From contig NC_069362.1 of NCBI RefSeq assembly GCF_021730395.1, positions 71,131,501 through 71,195,500 of the forward strand: a stretch of DNA of 64,000 nt, given 5' to 3'. This document shows, in pieces, positions 52,799-63,724 of the stretch. Origin of the DNA: Mercenaria mercenaria. Taxonomy: Eukaryota > Mollusca > Bivalvia > Venerida > Veneridae. A program made the position numbers and the translations under genes. A model generated the notes under the pieces. It did not search any database. It saw nothing but the letters and a program-made list of their open reading frames with translations, and had not been told where the DNA came from. The first letter of the stretch is position 1, and the number at the start of each line of letters is the position of its first letter.

Positions 52799-54775
52799 CA
52801 GCTGCCCCTTCAATCAGATCTTCTTGTATACTTGTTGTTGACTGTTGAAAGTGTTGCATTTCACCGCAGAGTGCTGCATTATTCCCTCATGTGCGTTATA
52901 CCTGATCTTGTTAAGATTGTATTAGTACAATGATAAATGGAAAGAGATGCTGTAGGTTAAAATCTTGATGTGGAAAATATGTGTCTACATGTGTAGGACT
53001 GTGTTGCCTGGTATTAAGACCTACAGCATCAAGCTGTGTTACTTTTATGTGGTTTGACATAGTTATTTACCAGATAGGAAATATGCACAATAGCAGTTTA
53101 CATAAATGCTAATATGCTTCATTTAAAATTGTCAAATTAATTGGTGTGTAGATTTGACTGAAAAATACAGAACACCACATATATATGTACATACAGTTTG
53201 AGGATTTTCAGCAGACCGTTTATTCTAGGAATCATTTACAGTTCTATCCTTTTTGATTGGCAACTTATTTAAATTAAATATAGTGGTGGAACAAGTGTTC
53301 GAAGGACACACATCTAGTTTGGGCTTAATAGTTTTCTTTAATTACAATTTGTCAACAATCAAATCTGTTAAATTCTGACAGTATGTTCTGCAGTTGCACA
53401 GTTATGAATCTTTTCACTGTATTTGTGGGAATTTGTTACTGTTATAGTTTTTACTAACTGTTGTATGATTTACTCATTGAAAACCCCATTTGCATGTTAT
53501 GAATCTGTTGTAGAAAGACTTATGAAGATTTACTGTTTATTATTTTGGCATGTATAAAGACTCTTGTTTAGAGGATAAAAATAAGTGATTTTTACTTCAC
53601 ATAAAACAGGATCAAATATTTTCAAAATGAAAAAGTAGTCTGGAAATGAAAGGTATTTTCTGAAGAGTTAAATGTGTAATATATTTTTGAACTTCAGAAT
53701 TGTTACAATTTATGAGGATATGACTTAATGTATTGAATATATAAAGATGGCCTGCATCAGTGACAATGAAAATATTTTGTAAATGATAGAAAAAAATTGT
53801 ACTAGTAGCTAACATATTTGACGTGTTTATACTCCAAACATGTTAATTTTACGTGTATGTAGATACGCAAAGTAATTGTTCATTTATCCAAATATGAATT
53901 TGGCTCTTATACTAGTATAGCTTTACTTTATTTTCATAAATGCAGAACTCTCAAAATGCATCAAGAATGTCCTATATTCGCAGCAACTCCGAAAATGCCA
54001 TTTAAAAAAAAAATCCTGTCGACAGTCCTGGGACAAGGCCAGAAGTCATGTTAGATCTGCCATTTACTCTCGTGCTTCCTGCAGACATATGTTTGTTTGA
54101 ACCCTTACCTGATTTTTTTTTTTAAAAGGATTAGGTGCATGATATATACTAGGTGTAATGATGCAGGTCATATTTATATCTGTATACCTAATATGAGGAT
54201 ATTTAGCAGTTGGTTGAAATCAACAGATTTTTAGAGATATAATGTAAATAGTCCACAGACTGTTCTGAGGTGCAGGCAATAGTGTACCATAAATTTCTCT
54301 GCTTTTCTGTATATCTGGTGTGTTTTACATCGTTTAATCTTATGGTGCCTTTAGATAGATATAAAAAAGTTTGGTAGATGTTGTATATATTTAAAGAATG
54401 TGTTTGGTGAATGTACTGATTTATGTGTGCTTATTGTTCTTATATGCCAGAAATCAGAAAATCTTGCTAATTATAAATGCTTGTACTTTTGTTCCTATAA
54501 GTTGATATGTGTAGAATAATGCATTTCAGATGTAACATCTTCATATGTGGCATATTTTCCATAAAATAAGATCGGCAGTGGCTTACCAGTTTCATTTGCA
54601 TATAGTTCCTGCAAGAGGGTGAACTATTTCAATGGCATTTTTTTGGATCACTAAAATATATTTTTCAAGGACTTTGCTTTCTTTTTGTTTTGTTTAAAAG
54701 AATATTAACATCTGCCTTAATTTGTTGTGGAAAAAATGACTTATCCTGTTCTACCCATATATCAAAATTAATGTA
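52799..54775 (+). other. Repeat-free sequence, probable long eIF4E 3' UTR
   Basis: About 2 kb after the eIF4E stop holds no recognised repeat except a possible element 3' end at 53290-53320 (GTGTTC...GGACAC, ATCTAG). It is AU-rich with many ATTTA motifs; mammalian eIF4E mRNA is stabilised through AU-rich 3' UTR elements. The poly(A) site is not clear; ATTAAA at 53273-53278 is one candidate. The UTR extent is inferred. Confidence 0.4.
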
Positions 54776-55374
54776 CGAATGATTTTTGGTCCCCTACCAG
54801 TGGAACACCAGAGGGTACTGTAGGAATGCCGTCCATTGGTCTGTCCATCTGCAAATCTGGATCCTGCAATTACTCAAAAAGTATTCAAGCTAGGTTCATA
54901 AAACTTGGTATGTGAATAGAGGACAATTTGTAGATTATCCACATACATGACTTATGCTTGTAAGTCATAGTTCAAGGTCTTAATTGAAGGTCAAGTAAAA
55001 ACAGTTTCTGCTCCATAATTTTGTATGCATTGATTATCTTAGTTGTAAACACAAACACATGATGAGACAAGATGTCAACACATGATCTATGCTTGTCGGT
55101 TAAAGGTCAAGGTCATTGTTCAAGGTCAAGCAAAAGTATTTCTGCCCCATAACTTATAATTGCATTGAAGGATTTTTCTATTACTACACAGAAATGTTTC
55201 CCATGATTAGACTGTGTCATGCACATGACCCATGGTTGTCTGTCAAACGTCAAGGTCACTTTTGAAGGTCAAGTAAAATTATTTCCGCTCCATAACTTAT
55301 GTGCATTGAAGGATTATCTTAGTACTGCACACAAATGTTCACCATTATGAGACAATGTGTCATGTACATGATCT
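54776..55374 (+). repeat. Tandem array, ~150-bp units, split by SINE
   Basis: Begins 'ggtcccctaccagtggaaca', then about four units with 'gtcaaggtcattgttcaagg', 'ctgccccataactta', 'atgatctatgcttgtaggt'. Continues at 55689-55760 beyond the SINE at 55387-55676. Confidence 0.6.
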
Positions 55375-55386
55375 ATGCTTGTAGGT

Positions 55387-55676
55387 GTCAACCCGCCCGC
55401 TTAGCTCAGTAGGTAGAGCGTTGATCTACGGATCGTGGGGTCGTGAGTTTGATGCTCGGGCGGGGGGTATGTTCTCCGTGACTATTTGATGAGTGACATT
55501 GTGTCTGAAGTTATTAGTCCTCCACCTCTGATTCATGTGAGGAAGTTGGCAGTTACTTGTGGAGAACAGGTTTGTACTGGTACAGAATCCAGGAACACTG
55601 GTTAGGTTAACTGCCCACAGTTACATGACTGAAATATTGTTGAAAAACGGCGTTAAACCCAAAACAAACAAACAAA
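55387..55676 (+). mobile_element. RUDI-like tRNA-derived SINE, complete, with 12-bp TSD
   Basis: tRNA-like head with a perfect 7-bp acceptor stem (CCCGCCC 55392-55398, GGGCGGG 55458-55464), A box TTAGCTCAGTAGGTAGAGC and a weakened B box AGTTTGATGC. Body 'ggaagttggcagttacttg', 'ggtacagaatccaggaacac', 3' 'acggcgttaaacccaaaac' and (CAAA)n. The 12-bp duplication atgcttgtaggt flanks it exactly (55375-55386, 55677-55688). It fits the V-SINE-type RUDI family described in molluscs. Confidence 0.8.
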
Positions 55677-55759
55677 ATGCTTGTAGGTCATGGCCGTTAT
55701 TGTAATTTAAGTTACGATAGTTTTTGTTTCTTAGCTCCTAAATGCCTTGAAGCATTTTT

Positions 55760-57281
55760 AGTAAACAGTGATTCCAACAACCACAAGGGCTGTCTGTATT
55801 GCAACTGCAAAACTTGGTCACTTGTTTTCTTGACTTTTTAAAATTTGATATCTCATTTTAACACATACAGCATTTTGGCTTGTGTAACATTTTTGAAAAT
55901 ATGATATTATTTAGACACAACTGGCTGCTAAGTCATAAGAAATAGCATATAATGGGATTGTTCATTATTAAGCCTATGTATAGTAATCAATTTGCTTAAC
56001 AAGTTTAGAGCTAGGTATTTTGGAGAAGTTAAATTATATAAAACCATCGATACTGTCTATTGCAAGACACTGCTAGCCTGTAAATTTATCCCAGGTTGCA
56101 ATTTGACCAGTCTGAGATATTCTGTCATCATGCTTTCATGTTCTTACTGATATATATACCAGGTTAAAGTATTAATTCATGTATAATTATATATTCTGGT
56201 ATTATATAAAGAAACCTGTCTTGTTTAACTAATCTGCTTCATGTATGAATATTATTTGTATTGAAGCATTGTAATGTGTATCTTTTCTTCCTTGACTATT
56301 TTTATTTCCTTTTGTAGTTTCAAAGGGTATGTTCTTTTGCTTTGTTTCTATAAAAATATTTATTAAAGGTATAAAAACAACTCTAGTAAAAAGAAAGTAA
56401 AAAAATGCAAGCAAATAATTTTTCAAATTATTTATTTAACGACTGTATAATTCTGCTGTTTTTATGGAGGAATTGAGGAACATAGTATTTGCTTTTTTGC
56501 AGTTACGAAATGAGTGACTTTTTTTAAGGCTGAAGAAATTGTTTACTGTCTGCCTTTTTTAAAACATTGAATCAATGTAGCAGTATGCACTGTAACTGAT
56601 GTATTTAGTTAAGTTTAGACTACACATTATTTCTACAGTTTTATTGTGCAAAATATTTATTTCTAGTATTTTTTAATATCTAAAGTACACTAATAATCCA
56701 TATAATTTTCATGGATTTTTTTTTTTGGAGGGAAGGAGTGGGGTAGGTCACTTTTGATAGTTTGGAATTCATATGACTATTAGATTATGGAATTCATACG
56801 AAATTTAAATTGGAATTAATTTATCAGACAATATTCTAGTAGAATGCAAAGTAAATGAAATGTCTTGGTATGAAAGCAGTCTAAATGTTAACCAATTTGA
56901 ACATTTGTAGGAGTTTCGTCTGCTTAATTAAAATTTATAACTTTGGAAAGAGTTAACTGTCAAAAATAATTGGAAGTATTTTTGACAGATTTTTCTAGAC
57001 TTTGCAGCAGTGGCAGACAATTTTCCAAAGTGGCCAATAGGGTTATGGAAACATGAAAATTAAATGTTTGGTTAGAGATTGTTGAAATATTTAAGTATCT
57101 GATGTATATTTTGACTGGAATGAAACTATATTGTGAATGTAGATGGTGATGATGGAGTTTATGCTAAGTAAAATGCAATATTGATTAAATATGAACATTG
57201 TGTATTTAATCTGTGTTGTTTATCTTATCACCAAAAATACCAGGAAGAAAGCTTGAATCTACCGATATACATGTACCGTTC
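55760..57281. other. Gene-free, repeat-poor stretch
   Basis: No exon or repeat family recognised. A TTATTTATTT at 56428-56437 is an AU-rich nonamer, relevant only if the eIF4E transcript extends this far. Confidence 0.35.
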
Positions 57282-57282
57282 C

Positions 57283-57960
57283 TAGCTCACTCATGCATGA
57301 AGTGCTCAAAGTGAGCTAGTGTGGTCATGCTGTGTCTGTTGTGTGTGTCCATGCATCAAACATTTTCTTTAGAACAACATCTCCAAAAGCTCTGAATGGA
57401 TTTTGATGAAATTTGGCCTGGATATTCCTTCGTTGGTCCTCTACCAAAGTATTTCAAACAGTTCTGCTTGGTTGCACATTGGGTGCTGCCAGAGCTAAAA
57501 ATAGAACAATCTTCAAATCACATCTCCTAGAATGTTGGTCTGATTTTGAAAATAATTCACACTAACGATTCTTATGTAACCTTCTACCCAGATTATTCAA
57601 ATTATACCAATACATCAGAAAACTTTACCACCAGAGGCATGGTCACTTCCCTATATGTATATAGTGGAAACTTCTTTAGTGAAACTGCTGGCTTGATTTT
57701 AAAATAATTCTTCACAAATGGTCCTTGTGTGACCCACTACCAAGATTTTTCCAGTTTGTCCGATTCTTTTATAAACATGGCCGCCACAGGGCTTAGTCAC
57801 TTTCTCTGTACGTATACAGTGGGAACTTTAAAAATCTTCTTGTTTCAAACTTCTGGCATTCTGGTAGTAACTGAAGGTAACAGACCATTGTTGATCCCCG
57901 CTGGCTGCCAGACCACATCTAATGCTTGCACCAGATCACTTTCAATTTATTAAAATTATC
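57283..57960 (+). mobile_element. Pearl-like element with A-type 5' hairpin (copy A4), degenerate
   Basis: CTAGCTCAC (57282-57290) pairs perfectly with GTGAGCTAG (57311-57319). The inner 'gaagtgctcaaa' equals the inner right arm of copy A2. Two to three units of ~130 bp follow with 'ttgatgaaatttggcc' and 'ctacc' anchors, unrelated to the A units. At 57881-57937 it holds a single copy of the module tandemly repeated at 62051-62227. No clear 3' end. Confidence 0.55.
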
Positions 57961-58799
57961 ATACTGACACATCATAGAATAAAGGTTCTTCAGTTTAAAG
58001 GTCATTTGATGTACTGACCTCAAAATCAATACCTGCCATATACTGTCCACAGACAAACAGTACAAAGCAATTGCAATCTATTAAGTATTTTAAAAAAAAA
58101 CAATGTTTATATTCAGTTCAAGTTGAAAGCAAAATACATAGGTGAAGGTTTTCGGTATTGTGACAGAATACCGTATTTCCGACCTCATCCCTGGCCTGTT
58201 CCCCAAATCGCTGAAGTGCAATGTGAATTTGTTGTTTGCATAAGTCTCCAAAACTGAAATACAGAGGACTACTAATCGGGAAAAATTTTCTACAATACTA
58301 TTTCAGGAGGTTCCTTGGGCCCCATGGCCAGTAGCAAGGATTTTGTCGTGGACCCCCTCCCCCATTTTCTTTTTCGATATTTTCAGGTTTTTTTTTCAAC
58401 CTTCAACCTTTAAAATAGATTATGATTGTCCAAATGGTTCCAGTTGGCCTTTGGTAAAAACAGAAAATAAAATTGACTTGCTCAGCAATACAGTGGTCCA
58501 CTTATCGCTGAAAACTGCATGATTCCTCACAAACGGTCAGTAAGGTGGCATTATTTTGAACAAAACCCGAAATAGCAATATGCTAATAACCATTAATACA
58601 TGTCAGGTATGAATACTTTCTGTTTTCTCGTTACAGAGATATTCATACATTTTAGTAACCTGAAGGTGTACCGAGGATAGGTACTTTAGTATATACCTAC
58701 AAATGTGGGTTTAAAGAGTAATTTGAGAACAAAATCTGTAGGAGGAAATCAAAACGCCAGTCACACCAGTTTCCCAAGTTGCTGAAACTTTCTAGTCTG

Positions 58800-58987
58800 C
58801 TACCATATAAAAATTATTTTAAGGTCAAGGAGAAATATTTGTCACAAGGATTTTTTAAAGTATGATTTCACAACATGTAGTTTGTAAATGTGCGGCAAGT
58901 GTCAGATCAGGATTTGAACCCGAGACCTCCCCCACAACAGTGTACTTGAATGTCTGGGGTGCTCTAACCAACTGAGCTACCTGGCAC
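58800..58987 (-). mobile_element. tRNA-like SINE head and body
   Basis: On the minus strand from 58987: GTGCCAG (acceptor, 6 of 7 pairs with CTGACAC ending near 58898), A box TAGCTCAGTTGGTTAGAGC, B box GGGTTCAAATCC. The 90-nt head has a long middle ('ccccagacattcaagtacac') unlike a functional tRNA. A short body 'cttgccgcacatttacaaac' follows. Read as a tRNA-derived SINE; the 3' boundary is uncertain. Confidence 0.55.
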
Positions 58988-61376
58988 CGACTGTCCACAT
59001 TGAGAAATTACGGGAATTTTAATTTTTAATTTCTGATTGAGCTTCGAGATCTTTATGTCATACAAACTTATAATAAACACAATAAATCAACCATTATACA
59101 TGTAGTATTAATTTACCATTCTGATATATCAAAACCTGTGAAGACATGTCTAGGGATGTAAGTAAAATAAATGATTTCAAACTCAAAAACTGATCTGTCC
59201 ATCGTATTGTGTTCAATGCATAATTTAATAACCGTTCCAGGTATTGTTTTCAATCTTGGCATAATTATAGGTCAGTGGAGACAAAGTGCACAATGTGTCA
59301 ACTAGGTCAAAGGTCAAGGTCATAGCAAGGAGAAATCTGCACGTCAAAAAGTCACATCTGTCCTTTGTATTTTGTGTCTGTTACACAATTTTAAAACTGT
59401 TCAAGGTATTGACTTGAAACTTGGAATATAGGTTGGTGGTGATGAAATAATTTGTAGAATGCAAAATCCACATTACTCCCCCCACCCCCTTTAAAAATCA
59501 AAATTCACTGTTAGTTTCTTGAGCCTTGATATTCTGTTACTGCTACCGCACAAATCCCCCCCAATTCCCATCCCTCCCACATTATATCACCTCTCACTCC
59601 AATACACACAACCCAAAAAATTGTTTTTAACTTTTAATTTCTCCTCCTAGGATCTAAAACTTCCAGCGTATACAATTGAACTTGTATAATTCAAACATCA
59701 CCCTTCAATCCAACTTATCATTCAGTCTAGCAAATAACATGTATATTATTCGACCCATACAAGACTTGAACATAACCAACTGTCCCGTCAGATATTTTGT
59801 AATGCACTTCACACCTTGACCCTCAGACGAGATGCTTGCCAAATATTTGTATCAATAAACACGTCAGAAGTCCCCTCTTGTTAATTTCATTAATTAACAG
59901 TTGTTTTTTGGTGCATTTTTTATACTTATTGAGATACATGTACACTATTAAAGGTAGTGTTCTTAGCACAAATTCTTAAATCTTCTATTTGCACTAATAA
60001 TTTGATCTTCGTTTACAGCGGTGTTAATATTATACTATACCTCTTTTTTGCAGCAAATGAATGTTTGAATTAACACTATTGGAAAAACAATTCAATGACT
60101 TGTCAACAGGAATTACTCAAATTGTTTTTTTTCTGGAATGGCTTTTAAAAACATTACTTGTCTTGTAGATTTCCAAAAATACGTTGGGAGCTCCCCCCTC
60201 GACTTTCCAACCATACATGTACTTGAATTTTCCCGGCTATTATGGTTTACTTGCCAACTTTGTCTGCTCAGTGTTTTTATCTCAAATGACACTCAAATGC
60301 AACATTTTGTCTGGTAGAATCTTAAAGTCTTTAGGTGGAGGACCCCTTATCCTGTAATCCTTATTCACGATACTGGATCATACTTGCCAGAGAGAATTAC
60401 TCAGATCCCTTAAAAATTCTTTGTCAGGACCCTGTACCTCAGTAGCTATCTGTACTCCAATTATCTGGATGTATTTGGGTGCACTTAATAATCTTCCTTT
60501 TTTATTGCAGCATGGCAGAGTGTATGTCTTAGGGTTTGTGTTTGATTCCCAGTCAGGGTTGAAATATTCTAATGTCATTACACTAGCTCTTAGTGCACAC
60601 TTATCAGTCTGATTGCACACATCTTATTAAACTGATTTGCTGAGACTGCTTTTTCTAGCACACCGGTCTGGTGTTTCCTATTATTTTACCCATGTAAGCA
60701 AGTCCGTTTAGCACCACATGACAAATGACTTTCACTTCATTTAAATATACTGCCATAAGAAACTTTGCTGTAGAACTATTTTGTTCTGCTTTATTTGTAA
60801 AATATGGTATGCAAGAAAAATAGTCTACCACTGGTTGTAGATATAGATGAGAATATCCAGTTTTTGTTGTGTCTCAGCAGAGCCTCATTACTACCAAAAC
60901 AGTAACCCTCTAACTAGATATTCCCATCTGCATCTACAGCTAGTGACAAATTACTATAGTCTAAATTGGCCTACATCAGTTCTCTTGAAGAATTTCAAAA
61001 TGTTTCTGGGAAGACTCCCAATCATTACATTTGCCAAAATTCTTTAAGCTTCTAAATCATATCATAGGGGCATCCCCAGTGTAACTTTATATATCTCTGG
61101 AAAATCTTTTAAAATCAATGTTGACCAGTTAATCTGAGTTTGTACCATAGCCTGTATGTATCCAACCCCTTTGCCTCAGTATTTTTGCAGGTCTGGTTAT
61201 AGCACTGGACTCCACCAGATGTTTCAGTACAGAGTGTACTTACAATAACATGGAATACTTTTGCTGGTCAGTTTTGAAAACTATGTAATGAAACTTAATA
61301 ATCTACTTGACCAGGCCTCCCAGCAGGGTTTGATGAAAATGTTTTTTCTTAAGGTTGTTTTTTGTTGTTGTAAAAA
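58988..61376. other. Gene-free region
   Basis: No exon seen. A single eroded 'ggtcaaaggtcaaggtcat' unit lies around 59270-59450. The rest is unannotated AT-rich DNA. Confidence 0.4.
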
Positions 61377-61900
61377 CTAGAGCTGCTTTTGAAAAAAGGG
61401 CATGTCTCCCACAACTGCCTAATCATCTGAATAATTATGTATCTGAGTCAATCATGTACCAATACATGGTACACTGGCATCTGTGTACAGAGTGATTTCC
61501 GGTAATTCAAGTGCCATAATTCTTAAGTGCCAGGGCCGATTTGGCTAGTTATTGAACTTGGCCCGAGGACTTATTGTCAAACACATTTTGTTCAAGTTTG
61601 GTGAAGATTGGATGAGAAAAGTTCAACTTGGAGTGCGGACAAGATTTGTGACAAACAGACAGACAAACACACAGACAGGAGTGGTGGAAGACATAATGAG
61701 CGCGGACAAGATTTGTGACAGACAGGTACACACACACACACACACGGACACACAGACAGGAGTGAATTAATATGGCTCCCACACCCCTGTGTGGTAGAAG
61801 ACATAATGAGCGTGGACAAGATTTGTGACAGACAGACACACACACACAGACAAGAGTAAACTAATATGTCTCCCACACCCCTGTGTGGTGGGAGACATAA
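61377..61900 (-). mobile_element. Pearl-like element O2 (relative of O1)
   Basis: On the minus strand it starts TTATGTCTCCCACCACACAG with a hairpin partner, has (TG)n and 'cacaaatcttgtccgc', and ends 'gggagacatgccc', CTTTT-ttc-AAAAG, CAG, CTCTAG (61382-61377). The 5' block with the (TG)n run is present three times, so the start has been duplicated. The apparent Cys/Val-rich frames are (TG)n artefacts. Confidence 0.65.
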
Positions 61901-62050
61901 TAAAGGTTATTTAAGGCAATTTGGGGCAAAAATATAGGTTAAGCTTCTGACCTTTTTCCAGTTCACTACTGCATTAATACTTGTGTTTTCTGAATAATCC
62001 AACCCTTTTGTCTTCAATCATCTCTAGTCACAGGAATGTTGCATCTCTCC

Positions 62051-62227
62051 CAGACCACTGTTGATCCCCGCTGGCTGCCAGACCACATCTAATGCTTACA
62101 CCAGACACCGCTGGCTGCCAGACCACATCTAATGCTTACACCAGACACCGCTGGCTGCCAGACCACATCTAATGCTTACACCAGACACCGCTGGCTGCCA
62201 GACCACATCTAATGCTTACACCAGACA
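62051..62227. repeat. Four tandem copies of a 40-bp unit
   Basis: 'ccgctggctgccagaccaca' plus 'tctaatgcttacaccagaca' repeats four times with essentially no differences between copies, preceded by 'cagaccactgttgatcc'. The same module is single-copy at 57881-57937 ('cagaccattgttgatccccg'). Confidence 0.9.
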
Positions 62228-62502
62228 CCATGGACACAAACAATGTTATAGGAAAGATAACAGCATCCTGAACAAGAGCTATCCCAGGAGACAGCACACT
62301 CCACTATTTCCATGCTTGATAGTGAAATAGTGTACATCTAAGGAAATGGAGCTGTCACTGGAGTGTGTTATATTGACTACATTGTGGATGGCAATAACAG
62401 TCTGTGAAAAATGTATTTAGTAATGACTGAGATAGAATGAAGGAGTATCAAAACATTAAGTAAGAATAAAATCCTATGGAGTTTCAACATTCTGGGCTAA
62501 GT

Positions 62503-62727
62503 ATTTTTTTTATTTTGTTGGCTTTAACGTCTTACCGACAATTTTAGGTCATATGGCGACTTTCCAGTTTTGATGGTGGAGGAAGACCCCAGGTGCCCCT
62601 CTGTGCATTATTTAATCATGGGCGGCACCTGGGTAGAACCACCGACCTTCCGTAAGCCAGCCAGATAACTTCCTCACATGAAGAATTCAACTCCCCGAGT
62701 GAGGCTCAAACCCACATCGATGAGGGT
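62503..62727 (-). mobile_element. 5'-truncated tRNA-type SINE with 11-bp TSD
   Basis: On the minus strand: 'gggtttgagcctcactcggg' (B box region), 'gaattcttcatgtgaggaag', 'ggtcggtggttctacccagg', 'ataatgcacagaggggcacc', 'agacgttaaagccaac', (A)n. Duplication ctgg(g/a)ctaagt at 62492-62502 and 62728-62738. It is inserted in the foldback-family array. Confidence 0.75.
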
Positions 62728-63518
62728 CTGGACTAAGTGGTTCTCAAGCTATTGATCAGAAAGAAATTTCCATGTTCAAGCCCCTGTGGCCTTTGCTCAA
62801 GTGACCCCAAAATCAATAGGAGTCATCCACTCTGTAAGTCCTATCATCCTATGAAATTTGAAGGTTCTGGGTCAAATGTTTCTCAAGTTACTGATAAGAA
62901 ACAGTTTTCCAATTTCTGGCCCGTGACCTTAAACTTAGATCAAGTGACCCAAAAATCAACAGGGGTCATCTACTCTACATTTCTAATCATCCTATGAAGT
63001 TTCAACATTCTGGGTCAAGTGGTTCTCAAGTTATTGATAAGAAACAGTTTTTCATGTTCAGGCCTCTGTGACCATGACCTTTGATTGAATAACCCCAAAA
63101 ATTACAGGGGTCATCTACTTTGTAAGCCCTATTACCCAATGAAGTTTGAAGGTTCTAGGTCCAATGGTTCTCCAGTTATTGATTGAAAATGAAGTGTGAC
63201 AGGCAGCAGTCCTATCACCCTATTTAGTTTGAAGGTTTCGGGTCAAATGCTTCTCAAGCTATTGATCGGAAAAGTATTTCCATGTTCTGGTCCCTGTGAC
63301 CTTGACCTTTAATAGAGTGACCCCTAGAAAAATAGGGGTCATCTACTCTGCAAGTCCAATTATCCTATGAAGTTTTAACATTCTAGGTCAAGTGGTTCTC
63401 AAGTTATCAATCGGAAATGGTTTACCATGTTCAGGCCCCTGTGACTTTGACCTTTGATTGAGTAACCCCTAAAATAGGGGTCATCTACTTTGTAAACCCT
63501 ATTACCCAATGAAGTTTA

Positions 63519-63724
63519 GCCCTTAGCCTGCTGGCGGCAGATGATTCTGCCTTTGCGACCAGTGCAGACCAAGATCAGCCTGCACATCCGTGCAGTCTGA
63601 TCTTGGTCTGCACTGTTCGCTATTCAGTCAGTAAATTTTCAGTGAAAACCCCTTTGAATAATAAGTGGTACTGTCCAAATTGAAAGATGGACCAGTCCAT
63701 TATAGAAATAAAGCAGGGTAAGGG
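63519..63724. mobile_element. Hairpin MITE flanked by TTA
   Basis: TIRs GCCCTTAGCCTGCT and GCAGGGTAAGGG, flanked by TTA (63516-63518, 63725-63727) as in PIF/Harbinger target sites. Inside, 63562-63613 is a 52-nt hairpin: GTGCAGACCAAGATCAG, c, CTGCAC, loop atcc, GTGCAG, t, CTGATCTTGGTCTGCAC, with one mismatch in 24 positions. I recall this motif as common in venerid clam genomes, from memory only. Confidence 0.65.

Noticed and set aside
55392-55464. A tRNA gene with a perfect acceptor stem
   Set aside because: The anticodon arm does not fold into a normal 5-bp stem and 7-nt loop, the B box is degenerate, and a SINE body, A-rich tail and exact target duplication follow.
58898-58987. tRNA gene on the minus strand
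   Set aside because: A and B boxes are good, but the 90-nt head has an oversized middle and one acceptor mismatch, and body sequence follows. Better read as a SINE head.
61549-61876. Frames rich in Cys, Val and Leu ('VCVCVCL') on the minus strand
   Set aside because: Encoded by (TG)n runs of the O2 element; not protein-coding.
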